Assembly: GCA_964568425.1 (NCBI GenBank) | Contig: CAZMPO010000018.1 | Span: 1 to 39,255, forward strand | Source of the DNA: CAKSQF01 sp964568425 | Lineage (GTDB): Bacteria; Bacillota; Clostridia; Oscillospirales; CAG-272 | Reading direction: 5' to 3' | Length of the DNA: 39,255 nucleotides | Shown here: one piece after another, positions 9,182 through 17,622 of the stretch | How positions within the stretch are numbered: the first letter of the stretch is position 1 | Layout: the number at the start of each line of letters is the position of its first letter | Position numbers and translations under genes: made by a program | The notes under the pieces: model-generated | Database searches by the model: none | Told to the model about the DNA's origin: nothing | What the model saw: only the letters and a program-made list of their open reading frames with translations

Positions 9182-9198
9182 GATCACAGTGTGTGATC
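9182..9198. promoter_or_regulatory. 17-bp palindrome in the 5' UTR of the membrane protein gene
   Basis: GATCACA-GTG-TGTGATC is a perfect palindrome located between the -10 box at 9210-9215 and the ATG at 9167. Its position just downstream of the expected transcription start suits an operator for a dimeric repressor. An RNA hairpin is the alternative. Confidence 0.4.
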
Positions 9199-9209
9199 GA
9201 ACATATTTT

Positions 9210-9238
9210 ATTATATTTTAACTCAGAAATGTGAACAA
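9210..9238 (-). promoter_or_regulatory. Sigma-A promoter for the membrane protein gene
   Basis: Read on the minus strand: -35 TTGTTC, 17-base spacer, -10 TATAAT, with start of transcription expected about 35 bases before the ATG at 9167. It probably also serves cwlD and radA downstream. Confidence 0.65.
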
Positions 9239-9306
9239 AGACAAACGTCCCTTTTAATAAAGACGAACAATTACGAAAGAAATGCATGAAATGAAGGAAT
9301 AATCAC

Positions 9307-10320
9307 ATGAGCGAATATCCAAAGATAATTGAAGAATTTGCCGGATACAAGCGAACCGTGCAAAATCGCAGTGAGTTGACGGTCGAGCAGTACACGCTCG
9401 ATCTTGTCCTCTTTTTCAAATACATCGTTGCCTCAAGAAGCTCACTTCCCCTATCGGGCGATGAGTTTTCATCAACCGACATCAGCAATGTTGACATCGA
9501 TTTTTGCAGATCGATCACCACCGACGAGGTATATTCATTTTTTACATTTATATCGAGCGAACGCGGCAACAAAGCAAGATCGCGAGCGCGAAAGCTATCA
9601 TCTTTGCGTGGATTTTACAAATATCTGACGATAAAGCGACATTATTTCACGGAAGATCCGGTAAAAGACATTGAATCGCCGTCAGTCAAGCCGGGGCTTC
9701 CGAAATACCTGACCGAGGAGGAGTGCGTAAAGCTGCTCGAGGCGATCGAGAATTACCCGAATCCGAAAAACAGGATACGCGATTACTGCATTGTAACCCT
9801 CTTCTTAAACTGCGGCATGCGTCTGTCCGAGCTGTGCGGCATCAGTCTCTCGGACATTGAGCCCGAGCTGAGATCCATGCGAGTCACCGGCAAGGGGAGC
9901 AAAGAGCGGATCATTTATCTTAACGATGCCTGCCGTGCCGCCATGTCCGCCTGGCTTCTGCACAGGCGCGAGATTGAGATCATCGACAAGAGTGCTCTCT
10001 TTATCAGCGACAGAGGAAGGCGCATCAGCAACAAAACGGTGCAGGCACTCGTATACAAATATCTTGACGCCGCAGGTCTCGGCTACAGGCATTTATCTGT
10101 ACACAAGCTCCGTCACACTGCCGCGACACTGATGTATCAGTCGGGCGAGGTAGACATTCGTGTTCTCAAAGAGATCTTGGGACACGAGCAGCTGAACACG
10201 ACGCAGATCTACACGCATGTTTCAAACGCCGGCATGGAGAGTGCAATGTCGCACAATCCTCTCTCGTCGCTTCACCGCAAGGGAAAGGACGATGGCACGG
10301 ATAGTGGTGATGTCGAGTAA
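9307..10320 (+). CDS. Tyrosine recombinase XerC/XerD family
   Basis: 337 residues with an N-terminal SAM-like core-binding domain (about 1-120) and a C-terminal catalytic domain. The full catalytic set is visible: Arg172 (CGMRLSEL), a Lys in the TGKGSKER hairpin, His266 and Arg269 (HKLRH), His293 (LGHEQL) and Tyr302 (IYTHV). No phage or integron genes surround it, so chromosome-dimer resolution at dif is the likeliest role. XerC and XerD cannot be told apart here. About 30 residues after the N-terminal domain start form a polar insert, longer than in most Xer proteins. AAGGA lies eight bases before the ATG. Confidence 0.9.
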   Translation: MSEYPKIIEEFAGYKRTVQNRSELTVEQYTLDLVLFFKYIVASRSSLPLSGDEFSSTDISNVDIDFCRSITTDEVYSFFTFISSERGNKARSRARKLSSLRGFYKYLTIKRHYFTEDPVKDIESPSVKPGLPKYLTEEECVKLLEAIENYPNPKNRIRDYCIVTLFLNCGMRLSELCGISLSDIEPELRSMRVTGKGSKERIIYLNDACRAAMSAWLLHRREIEIIDKSALFISDRGRRISNKTVQALVYKYLDAAGLGYRHLSVHKLRHTAATLMYQSGEVDIRVLKEILGHEQLNTTQIYTHVSNAGMESAMSHNPLSSLHRKGKDDGTDSGDVE

Positions 10321-10405
10321 ACTAAACATTTATGGAGCACAATGCAATAAAGTCGATCGATTTACGGGTAAAAATTCGTCATAACGCAGAAAGGGCAAAA
10401 TAAAC

Positions 10406-10434
10406 TTGAAAAGAGCCGTCCAAAGTGCTATAAT
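10406..10434 (+). promoter_or_regulatory. Sigma-A promoter for the EamA gene
   Basis: TTGAAA, 17-base spacer, TATAAT on the plus strand, 33 bases before the start codon at 10467. A near-consensus site, so the permease gene is expressed independently of the recombinase. Confidence 0.85.
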
Positions 10435-10466
10435 ACACAAAGTAATGCGATATGGGAGGTTTTGAT

Positions 10467-10880
10467 ATGTGGTTGGTATTTGCATTGCTTTCAGCGGTTT
10501 TTGCCGCGCTCACCTCGATCCTTGCCAAGGTCGGAATTGACGGAGTTAATTCAAATTTGGCGACGGCGCTTCGGACGATGGTCGTTCTCGTAATGGCGTG
10601 GGCGATGGTATTCATCACAAACGCGCAGGGCGGATTCTGGTCAATAAGTCGAAAAAGCTGGATCTTTTTGATACTTTCGGGACTTGCGACGGGCGCATCC
10701 TGGCTCTGCTATTACAAGGCACTTCAGATGGGCGATGCGTCAAAGGTCGTACCGATCGACAAGCTGAGTGTCGTGATCACGCTTGTTTTTGCATTCGTTT
10801 TTCTTCACGAAAAGTTTACGCCGAAATCGCTTATCGGCTGTCTGCTGATCGGAGCGGGAACGCTTATTATGGTACTTTAA
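10467..10880 (+). CDS. Single-domain EamA/DMT superfamily permease
   Basis: 137 residues holding one EamA repeat: about five hydrophobic segments, starting at the N-terminus (WLVFALLSAVFAALTSILAKVG) and ending IGCLLIGAGTLIMVL, with SWLCYYKALQMGDASKVVPIDKLS as the family signature before the penultimate helix. Full-size DMT exporters carry two such repeats, so this must work as a dimer like other half-size members; such proteins are often annotated as transporters of unknown substrate. An earlier in-frame ATG at 10452 is rejected because GGGAGG lies inside it, seven bases before 10467. It is a monocistron with its own promoter and terminator. Confidence 0.88.
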   Translation: MWLVFALLSAVFAALTSILAKVGIDGVNSNLATALRTMVVLVMAWAMVFITNAQGGFWSISRKSWIFLILSGLATGASWLCYYKALQMGDASKVVPIDKLSVVITLVFAFVFLHEKFTPKSLIGCLLIGAGTLIMVL

Positions 10881-10882
10881 TC

Positions 10883-10923
10883 AAAACAGCCCACAAAGCT
10901 TAGACTCTGTGGGCTGTTTTGTG
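10883..10923. terminator. Bidirectional terminator between the EamA gene and lysS
   Basis: AAAACAGCCCACA pairs with TGTGGGCTGTTTT (13 bp) around a 12-base loop, with T-rich flanks on both strands. It lies between convergent genes and can end both transcripts. Confidence 0.9.
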
Positions 10924-10936
10924 GTAATTGATATAT

Positions 10937-12439
10937 TTACTCTATGGGTTTCATTGTCGGGAACAGGAGGACATCGCGGATCGATGCGGAATCTGTCAGG
11001 AGCATTACAAGGCGGTCAACGCCGAAGCCGAGTCCGCCCGTGGGGGGGAGACCGTATTCGAGTGCTGTAACATAGTCATAATCGACCTGTGCCTTTGACT
11101 CAGGATTTTGTGCGAGTCTGTCTGCGACCTGTTTTTCAAAGCGTTCCTTCTGATCGATCGGGTCATTGAGCTCAGAAAAAGCGTTGCCGAATTCGGTAGC
11201 GTTTATGAAATACTCAAATCTCTCGGTAAATGCGGGATCGCCGGGCTTACGCTTTGCGAGCGGACTGTTCTCTACCGGATAATCATAGATAAAGGTCGGC
11301 TGAATGAGATTTTCCTCAACGAAAGCATCGAAAAATTCGGCAAGGATCGCGCCCTTGGTCGGGATCTCGGGAAGCTCGACATGCTTCTCTTTTGCAATGG
11401 CGATCGCTTCTTCATCCGAGGCGATCTCGGCAAAATCGACGCCCGAATATTTTTTGACAGCCTCGATCATCGTCATTCTCTCCCAATGAGAAAGATCGAT
11501 CTCTTTACCCTGATAGGTGATCGTAAGACTTCCGCAAACATTCATGGCGACCGTCTTCATCATATCCTCGACAAGATCCATCATGCCGTGGAAATCGGTA
11601 TACGCCTGATAAAGCTCGATAGTCGTAAACTCGGGGTTATGGGTAGTATCCATACCCTCGTTACGGAATATTCTGCCGACCTCGTACACTCTGTCCATAC
11701 CGCCGACGATAAGTCTCTTGAGATACAGCTCGGTCTCGATCCTCAGGACCATATCCATATCGAGCGTATTATGGTGGGTATAGAAGGGGCGTGCGGACGC
11801 GCCGATCTCAAACGGAGTAAGTATGGGAGTGTCTACCTCAAGAAATCCTCTGTTATCAAGGAAGGCGCGAAGCTCGCGAAGGATCTTACTGCGTTTTACG
11901 AAAGTATCCTTGACCTCGGGATTTACGATAAGGTCAACATAACGCTGACGATATCTCTGATCGACATTGGTAAGCCCGTGATACTTTTCGGGAAGCGGAA
12001 GGAGTGCCTTTGCAAGGAGAGTCATGGAGGTTACGTGAACAGACACCTCACCCGTCTTGGTTCTGAAAAGGTAGCCCTCAAAACCGACGATATCACCAAT
12101 ATCCCATTTTTTGAACCCTGTATTATAAAGCTCTTCGCCGAGAGCATCGCGAGTAACGTAAATTTGCATCTCGCCCTGCTTATCGGCAACATGGGCAAAG
12201 GATGCCTTACCCATTATACGGCGACTCATCATTCTTCCCGCCATGGAAACGGTCTTCGGTTCCTCGCCCTCTGCGGGATCGACAAAATCACGCTTTGCAT
12301 CAGCACTGTAAGCGTTGACATCATATTTCGTGATCGTGAAGGGATCGATTCCGGCGCTTTTCATATTAGCAAGCTTCTCTCGTCTAACGGCAAGCTCGGA
12401 GCCTGCGGCAAGCTCGGATACACTTTGATTATCTGCCAT
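10937..12439 (-). CDS. lysS: Lysyl-tRNA synthetase, class II
   Basis: 500 residues, typical for bacterial LysRS. It charges tRNA-Lys. An N-terminal OB-fold anticodon-binding domain (about 60-170) is followed by the class II core: motif 1 around RQRYVDLI, motif 2 RNEGMDTTHNPEFT, and motif 3 GLGFGVDRLVMLL near the C-terminus. The start is an ATG eight bases after AAAGGA. It is the last gene of the ftsE-to-lysS run and follows greA by 41 bases, an order common in Clostridia. No T-box-like leader is visible upstream. Confidence 0.98.
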   Translation of the reverse strand: MADNQSVSELAAGSELAVRREKLANMKSAGIDPFTITKYDVNAYSADAKRDFVDPAEGEEPKTVSMAGRMMSRRIMGKASFAHVADKQGEMQIYVTRDALGEELYNTGFKKWDIGDIVGFEGYLFRTKTGEVSVHVTSMTLLAKALLPLPEKYHGLTNVDQRYRQRYVDLIVNPEVKDTFVKRSKILRELRAFLDNRGFLEVDTPILTPFEIGASARPFYTHHNTLDMDMVLRIETELYLKRLIVGGMDRVYEVGRIFRNEGMDTTHNPEFTTIELYQAYTDFHGMMDLVEDMMKTVAMNVCGSLTITYQGKEIDLSHWERMTMIEAVKKYSGVDFAEIASDEEAIAIAKEKHVELPEIPTKGAILAEFFDAFVEENLIQPTFIYDYPVENSPLAKRKPGDPAFTERFEYFINATEFGNAFSELNDPIDQKERFEKQVADRLAQNPESKAQVDYDYVTALEYGLPPTGGLGFGVDRLVMLLTDSASIRDVLLFPTMKPIE

Positions 12440-12480
12440 TTTTATTGTCCTTTCGATAAATGAAAAAATAAAATGAAAAA

Positions 12481-12960
12481 TCAGTCCTGTGTTCTTTCGA
12501 TGGTCAGAATTTTCACATTCGCGTGACCTGCGGGAGTATCAACGACAACCGTCTCTCCTGCCTTATGACCGATTATAGCCTTACCGATCGGCGACTGATC
12601 GGAGATCTTGTTCTGAAGAGGAGCTGCCTCGGTAGAACCGACGATGGTATAGGTCACCTCTTCATCCCATTTTTCGTTATAGATGCGAACGGTAGTGCCG
12701 ACGTTTACGACATCGGTGCGGATCTGATCCTCGGATATGATGACTGCGGTCTTGAGCATCTCCTCGAGCTCGCTGATACGCGACTCGACCTTTGCCTGCT
12801 CGTCCTTTGCCTCATCGTACTCGCTGTTCTCCGAAAGGTCACCGAAGCCTCTTGCGATACGCAGGGCCTCCTTGACCTCAATTCTTTTCACATTCTTCAG
12901 GTAATCAAGCTCACTTGTAAGCTTTTCGAGACCTTCTTTGGTTACTGTAATCTGTGCCAT
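12481..12960 (-). CDS. greA: Transcription elongation factor GreA
   Basis: 159 residues, full length. GreA rescues backtracked RNA polymerase by stimulating transcript cleavage. The N-terminal antiparallel coiled coil includes the acidic tip GDLSENSEYDEAKDEQ, which reaches the active site. The C-terminal FKBP-like domain contains SPIGKAIIGHKAGETV. AGGAG lies about ten bases before the ATG. It is between ctpA and lysS in the same operon. Confidence 0.98.
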   Translation of the reverse strand: MAQITVTKEGLEKLTSELDYLKNVKRIEVKEALRIARGFGDLSENSEYDEAKDEQAKVESRISELEEMLKTAVIISEDQIRTDVVNVGTTVRIYNEKWDEEVTYTIVGSTEAAPLQNKISDQSPIGKAIIGHKAGETVVVDTPAGHANVKILTIERTQD

Positions 12961-13000
12961 TGTTTACATATCTCCTATTTATTATTTTGCTGAATATCTG

Positions 13001-14299
13001 TTATTTATCAAGCAGTGCGGATATTGCCGTCTGCAATTGATCATCATCCTGCTCCTCTATAAGAAGCAGATGTTTGTTTGCGTTTTCATCCGACATTTCG
13101 ACAAGGATATCGGGCACTATGCCTATGCCGTGATAGCTCTCGCCGATCGGGGGATTATACATCTTTGTCGTAAGCTTGAGCGCGCCCTTGTTCGGAAGCA
13201 CGAAAATTGACTGCATACAACCCTTACCGTATGTCGTTGTGCCGACTGTCTTGACCTTGCCGTAATCGCGAAGGCAGGAGGTAAAGAGCTCGGCGGCTGA
13301 TGCTGTTGAGGCGTTGGTGAGAACTGCCATCGGAAGATCGATCGTATGTTCATCATCTGCCTCGCGAGTTTGAACCTCGCCGTCCTTTGAAATGATCCTT
13401 ATCAGCGTCGACCCGTTTGGAAGTATATACGAAAGAATCGAGAGTACGCTCTCGAGATCGCCGCCCGGGTTATCGCGGACATCAAAAACAAGACCTGTCG
13501 CACCGTCGGATATCAATTTATCGACAGCACTCTTAAACTGCTCCGGTGTCGTTTGATCAAACTGAAGGATCGACACAATGCCGATGTTCGAGTCCTCTGC
13601 CATGCGTCCGATGACCGACTGTGTCGTCACGGCGGCGCGGGTAAGCTCTGCTGTGATCTCCTTGCCGTCCCGTTCATAGGTCAAGCAAAAGGTGCTTCCC
13701 TCCTCGCCCTTGATCGAATTTACCGCATCGTTATATTCCATATCGGATGCAGCCTTTCCGTCGATCGACAAAATAATATCGCCGGGACAAAGTCCTGCCT
13801 TTTCGGCGGGTGAATCGGGGAAGACTAATGTGACTGTCATGGTCTTATCGGCGTTGGTATAAACTACCATCACGCCGATGCCAACAAGATTTCCGCTCAT
13901 GCTCTCATTCCATGAGTTATATTCCTCGGGGCTCATATAAGCGGCGTAATCATCGCCGAGAGCGGCAACATACGCGCGATAAAGAAGATCATTTCCGTCC
14001 TTATCGACAGTCCAATCGGGGGTGTCGCCGTAATAATAGGCACCGACGAGGTCCATTATATATTTCATGGTAGCATCGGTATTATCGACTGCGGCATACT
14101 GATCGGCAAGCTTTGCGACCTCTCGTCTATGTGCGTTCTGCATGACATTGTAGGTCGTCATGAACGTGACAAGGCAAGAAAGCAAAACAGCAGTCAGTGA
14201 CAGACAGAGCGTCTTTGCGTTGACCTTGCGTTTTTTCTTCACCGATGACGTCTCGATAATTTCGCCGTCATTTATATTCTCATCTTTATTCTGATCCAT
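13001..14299 (-). CDS. S41 family C-terminal processing peptidase (CtpA/CtpB-like)
   Basis: 432 residues. A basic cytoplasmic N-terminus (VKKKRKVNAK) and one membrane helix (about 29-50) place the rest outside the membrane. A PDZ domain spans about residues 125-210 (LVGIGVMVVY, then SPAEKAGLCPGDIILSIDG). The protease core follows, with Ser in STASAAELF and Lys in TYGKG forming the Ser-Lys dyad. In Firmicutes such enzymes trim secreted or membrane regulators and wall hydrolases; in B. subtilis CtpB cuts SpoIVFA and SpoIVB... cascade members. Here the FtsEX-LytM context suggests a wall-hydrolase target, although the sporulation role is also open. It starts 13 bases after the LytM gene. Confidence 0.93.
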   Translation of the reverse strand: MDQNKDENINDGEIIETSSVKKKRKVNAKTLCLSLTAVLLSCLVTFMTTYNVMQNAHRREVAKLADQYAAVDNTDATMKYIMDLVGAYYYGDTPDWTVDKDGNDLLYRAYVAALGDDYAAYMSPEEYNSWNESMSGNLVGIGVMVVYTNADKTMTVTLVFPDSPAEKAGLCPGDIILSIDGKAASDMEYNDAVNSIKGEEGSTFCLTYERDGKEITAELTRAAVTTQSVIGRMAEDSNIGIVSILQFDQTTPEQFKSAVDKLISDGATGLVFDVRDNPGGDLESVLSILSYILPNGSTLIRIISKDGEVQTREADDEHTIDLPMAVLTNASTASAAELFTSCLRDYGKVKTVGTTTYGKGCMQSIFVLPNKGALKLTTKMYNPPIGESYHGIGIVPDILVEMSDENANKHLLLIEEQDDDQLQTAISALLDK

Positions 14300-14312
14300 A
14301 AATCACAGCCCT

Positions 14313-15749
14313 TTATTTTTTAGGAATAACAAGATATTTTTCGGGGTTTTTGGGGTCCCAAACATTATTTTCCTTGAGTCTGATCTCGAAATGACAGCAG
14401 TTTCCGGTAGCGTTTCCGGTACTGCCGACTTTTGCTATCTCCTCACCTTGGAGGACATATTCGCCGACGCTCACGAGCATCTTGCTTGCGTGTGCGTATC
14501 TTGTTTGCGTACCGTCATCGTGAAGGACTACGATGACATTACCGTAAGCAGACGAAAATTCGGCTGTTATGACCGTTCCCGATTTTGACGCGTATATCGG
14601 TGAGGCATAGGGAACGGCGAGATCAATGCCCTTATGATTTGACACTATAACATTGCCGTCTTTGCCCGTATATTTGCGCCAACCGAAATCGGACGACAGG
14701 TAGCCGTTTGCGAAGGAATCAAGTCCGATCGGCAGTATGTATTCATAACCGTCGTCGTAATATTCCACGCCCTTTTGAAGTATACCGCTCTCCATAAGAT
14801 TTTTGATCTCCGGAAGGACATACAATTCTTTATATTCCTTGGTGAGCTTATAATCGGTATTATTGTTATTTCCGATTGCGGCATTATATGCGTCGATCGC
14901 CGACTCGACCTTACCGTCAAGCTTTGCTTTTTCCGCCTCAAGCTGATTTATATAAGCAAGGAAACCGTCAACATCGCTCTCAAGGTCTGCGACATATTTG
15001 ACGCTCTCGTCGATCTTTTCGTCGATCTCCTTCTTTTTGGCAAGCAGCTCGTCCTCAACCTGCTGTTTCTCCGCCTGATACCCTTCAAGTGCCTTTCTTT
15101 GAGCAATAAGGGTATTTGCTCTTGCATCAAATTCTTCCATCAAGCGATTATCGTATGCGAGAATATCGTTCATTCGCTCGATAGAGGTTAGCATATCGAT
15201 GAACGAGTCGGAGTTGAAGATGATCTCAAGAACGCCGGGGGTGCCTTCTTCATATGAACTGCGAAGGCGTTCGATGAAGGTATTGTATTTATCCTGCGAA
15301 AGGTCGAGTATCTTATCGATCTCCGCCTGCTTTTCGGCGATAAGCAGATCATACTGACCGATGATCGCGTCATAAGAGGATATCTGCTGTTCGATCATCT
15401 CGACCTGGTTGTCGAGAAGGAGCTTTGCCTGAAGCTTGGTTGCAATATTTGCCTTTGCTTCAACGATCTGACTGTTGAGATCTTCCTTCTTTTTTTCTAT
15501 ATCGTTTAGCTCTTTATAAAGCGACTCGATATCCGACAAAATCTCATCGGAGGTCTTTCCGTCCGATTCATAGCTCGAATCGACATCAGAGGTCGGCTCG
15601 GCAAAAGATGTGATACCGAGCATTCGAAGCGGCAGGAAAACTACCGTGGCAAAGCACAAAAGAGACAAAAGCAAGACGGCTATCTTGCCGGGGCTGAATC
15701 TATCCTGCTCGGGGGCATCAAAATCGGAGAAATTATCTTCTCTGAACAT
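14313..15749 (-). CDS. Coiled-coil LytM/M23 protein, probable FtsEX effector
   Basis: 478 residues: a membrane anchor at about 25-50, a long heptad coiled coil (about 70-310, many ESLYKELNDIEKKKEDL-type repeats), then a LytM domain (about 340-470). This is the EnvC/PcsB/CwlO architecture of FtsEX-controlled hydrolases or activators, and it lies directly after ftsX. LytM residues: NHKGID supplies the first His and Asp ligands, YAH the middle His, and the final HxH motif reads NCCHFE, so its first His is Cys451 while His453 remains. Zinc binding looks possible but one catalytic His is lost, as in non-enzymatic activators. AAAAGGA lies eight bases before the start. Confidence 0.9.
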   Translation of the reverse strand: MFREDNFSDFDAPEQDRFSPGKIAVLLLSLLCFATVVFLPLRMLGITSFAEPTSDVDSSYESDGKTSDEILSDIESLYKELNDIEKKKEDLNSQIVEAKANIATKLQAKLLLDNQVEMIEQQISSYDAIIGQYDLLIAEKQAEIDKILDLSQDKYNTFIERLRSSYEEGTPGVLEIIFNSDSFIDMLTSIERMNDILAYDNRLMEEFDARANTLIAQRKALEGYQAEKQQVEDELLAKKKEIDEKIDESVKYVADLESDVDGFLAYINQLEAEKAKLDGKVESAIDAYNAAIGNNNNTDYKLTKEYKELYVLPEIKNLMESGILQKGVEYYDDGYEYILPIGLDSFANGYLSSDFGWRKYTGKDGNVIVSNHKGIDLAVPYASPIYASKSGTVITAEFSSAYGNVIVVLHDDGTQTRYAHASKMLVSVGEYVLQGEEIAKVGSTGNATGNCCHFEIRLKENNVWDPKNPEKYLVIPKK

Positions 15750-15800
15750 TTTTACATTCCTTTTCTTTGCGCAAAGGGCAAGGTCTCTTGCACTTCGGGC

Positions 15801-16748
15801 TTATTTTTCTTTAAGATATTTCGAAAGCGAGATCAAGCTGCCCGTGATACCCGCGAAAAGTCCGATACCGAAAAATGCGATGATCATGGTCAGTGCACAA
15901 TCGCCGAAGCGGACGAGTGTGAAGATGCGGTAATGGCTGCCGATAAACGCCGAAACGCGGCTGTAAACGAGCCATTCTGCGAAAAAGGCGATGACTGCCG
16001 CAACGATACCCATGAACAATCCTTCCATTATGAAAGGTGCGGTTATAAAGGCGTTTGTCGCACCTACATAACGCATTATCGATATCTCTTTTCTTCTCGA
16101 AAAGACCGCAAGTCTTATCGTATTTATGATAATAAACAGCGAAACGACGAAAAGAATGAGCATGAAACCGACAAATATCTGTGTGATGCCCTCTTTAAGA
16201 TTTTGCATGGCAACAGCAACATCGGTATGCGATCTGACCTTTTCTACGGGAGATACGCTGACGCCGTCGCGCTCGATCGAGATATGATAAAGATTGTACT
16301 CGATACTTGAAAGCGCCGATTCGTCGCTGTAGGTGACAACGAATGATGCTCTGTAGGGATTATCGCCCTCTTTAAGGCTTTCGAACAGGTCGGGGTAGTC
16401 CTCAAATTTGGATTTTTCCGATTCAAGCGCGCTGTCCTTTGAAATATATTCAACATCGCTGATCAAACCGTCGGTGCGAAGTGCCAAAATTTTCGTGCGT
16501 ATCTGCTCAATCTCATCATCGGTGCAATCGGAGGAGACGAACGCCGCTACCTCGTTGAGTCTTGAGAGATCGTCAAGATTTGAGTTTATATTGGTGACAA
16601 GAAGTCCGAACGTACCGAGGACCACAAGGCAGCTTGCGAGTACAAGTACCGACGCTATCGACATTACGCTGTTTCGAAACAGGCTCGAAAGGCTCTGCGA
16701 AAGGGTATATGTCAGACTAATCTTGTTCAAATTCTGATTTTTCTTCAT
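15801..16748 (-). CDS. ftsX: Cell division protein FtsX
   Basis: 315 residues. Four membrane helices in FtsX order: one at about 27-52, an extracellular domain (about 60-195) that contacts the hydrolase partner, then three C-terminal helices (about 200-225, 250-275, 285-308). SRRKEISIMRYVGATNAFI between helices 2 and 3 is the conserved coupling segment for FtsE. With FtsE it forms an ABC-type mechanotransmitter that activates wall hydrolases at the septum or side wall. The start has GGAAGGG eight bases upstream, and the gene begins 18 bases after ftsE. Confidence 0.95.
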   Translation of the reverse strand: MKKNQNLNKISLTYTLSQSLSSLFRNSVMSIASVLVLASCLVVLGTFGLLVTNINSNLDDLSRLNEVAAFVSSDCTDDEIEQIRTKILALRTDGLISDVEYISKDSALESEKSKFEDYPDLFESLKEGDNPYRASFVVTYSDESALSSIEYNLYHISIERDGVSVSPVEKVRSHTDVAVAMQNLKEGITQIFVGFMLILFVVSLFIIINTIRLAVFSRRKEISIMRYVGATNAFITAPFIMEGLFMGIVAAVIAFFAEWLVYSRVSAFIGSHYRIFTLVRFGDCALTMIIAFFGIGLFAGITGSLISLSKYLKEK

Positions 16749-16766
16749 AAAATCATCCCTTCCGTA

Positions 16767-17531
16767 TTAGTTTTCGGTATCGGACGGCTTATCATCCGAG
16801 GCGATCTCCGGCTTTGAAACATCGGGGATCTGTTTGTCGGGCGATGCACCCGAGGCAAACATGCCGCCTATACGATCATCGGCAACGACTCCGTCGCGGA
16901 TCGTTATAACGCGCTGTCTGAAATAATCGACAAGATGACGCTCATGTGTGACGACGATCACTGTTTTATGTCTTTTTTGCTGAATATGGATGAGAAGTGA
17001 CATAATATCGTAGCTGAGCTTTGGGTCGATATTTCCGGTCGGCTCATCGGCGATTATTATATCCGGACCGTTGACAAGCGCACGAGCAAGAGCGACCCTT
17101 TGCTGTTCTCCGCCCGATAGCTCGCTCGGCAAGCATTTCATTTTATCATAAAGACCGACGATGCGCAGTGTCGCCTCGACCTTTTTGCGGATATTCGAGC
17201 TCGGCTCACCGACAGCTCGGAGCGCGAAAGCGACATTTCCGTAGACCGTCTTATCGGGAAAAAGTCGGAAATCCTGAAATACCACGCCGAGCTTGCGGCG
17301 ATAGTAGGGTATCTCGTGCTTTTTCATCTTGGAAAGGTCGATGCCGTCAACAGCTATCTGTCCGTCCGTGATATTCTCCTCTTTGAGAAGAAGCTTAAGA
17401 AGCGTTGACTTCCCCGCTCCCGACTGACCGACGACAAAGACGAACTCTCCGTCACCGATCTTTAGACTTACATGATCAAGAGCGACCGTCCCATTTGGGT
17501 ATACCTTTGTTACATCATTAAATTCTATCAT
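16767..17531 (-). CDS. ftsE: Cell division ATP-binding protein FtsE
   Basis: 254 residues from the ATG at 17531. Walker A GQSGAGKS (35-42), Q-loop VFQDFRL, signature LSGGEQQ (138-144), Walker B IIIADEP (158-164) and H-loop THERH are all intact. The first 220 residues are a standard FtsE; a further 35 or so, acidic and Pro/Ser/Asp-rich (PDVSKPEIASDDKPSDTEN), form an unusual C-terminal tail. Longer N-terminal starts exist (GGGG-containing), but homologues begin at MIEFNDV. A TATAAT box lies 14 bases before this ATG (17545-17550) without a good -35 box; if used, the mRNA leader would be very short. Confidence 0.93.
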   Translation of the reverse strand: MIEFNDVTKVYPNGTVALDHVSLKIGDGEFVFVVGQSGAGKSTLLKLLLKEENITDGQIAVDGIDLSKMKKHEIPYYRRKLGVVFQDFRLFPDKTVYGNVAFALRAVGEPSSNIRKKVEATLRIVGLYDKMKCLPSELSGGEQQRVALARALVNGPDIIIADEPTGNIDPKLSYDIMSLLIHIQQKRHKTVIVVTHERHLVDYFRQRVITIRDGVVADDRIGGMFASGASPDKQIPDVSKPEIASDDKPSDTEN

Positions 17532-17567
17532 ACAATCATGCCCCATTATAATGCGGATATACAACAG

Positions 17568-17602
17568 CATAGCTTGTGCGCCTCAAGGCAGCACAAGCTA
17601 TG
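17568..17602. terminator. Strong hairpin between cdaR-like gene and ftsE
   Basis: CATAGCTTGTGC and GCACAAGCTATG form a perfect 12-bp stem; the loop nests GCC-TCAA-GGC, adding three pairs. It starts 20 bases after the regulator's stop codon. The downstream tract on the minus strand is only partly U-rich, so termination may be incomplete and allow read-through into ftsE. Confidence 0.6.
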
Positions 17603-17622
17603 TCGAAAATGCTGAAAAAAGA

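Noticed and set aside
9307..10320. Integrase of a mobile element
   Set aside because: No attachment-site repeats, phage or conjugation genes flank it; Xer-type motifs and housekeeping neighbours favour a chromosomal role.
11108..12463. 451-codon plus-strand frame opposite lysS
   Set aside because: It mirrors lysS almost exactly, has no SD and no recognisable domain; it reflects codon bias on the other strand.
12440..12480. T-box leader for lysS
   Set aside because: The gap is only 41 bases and lysS is downstream of greA in an operon.
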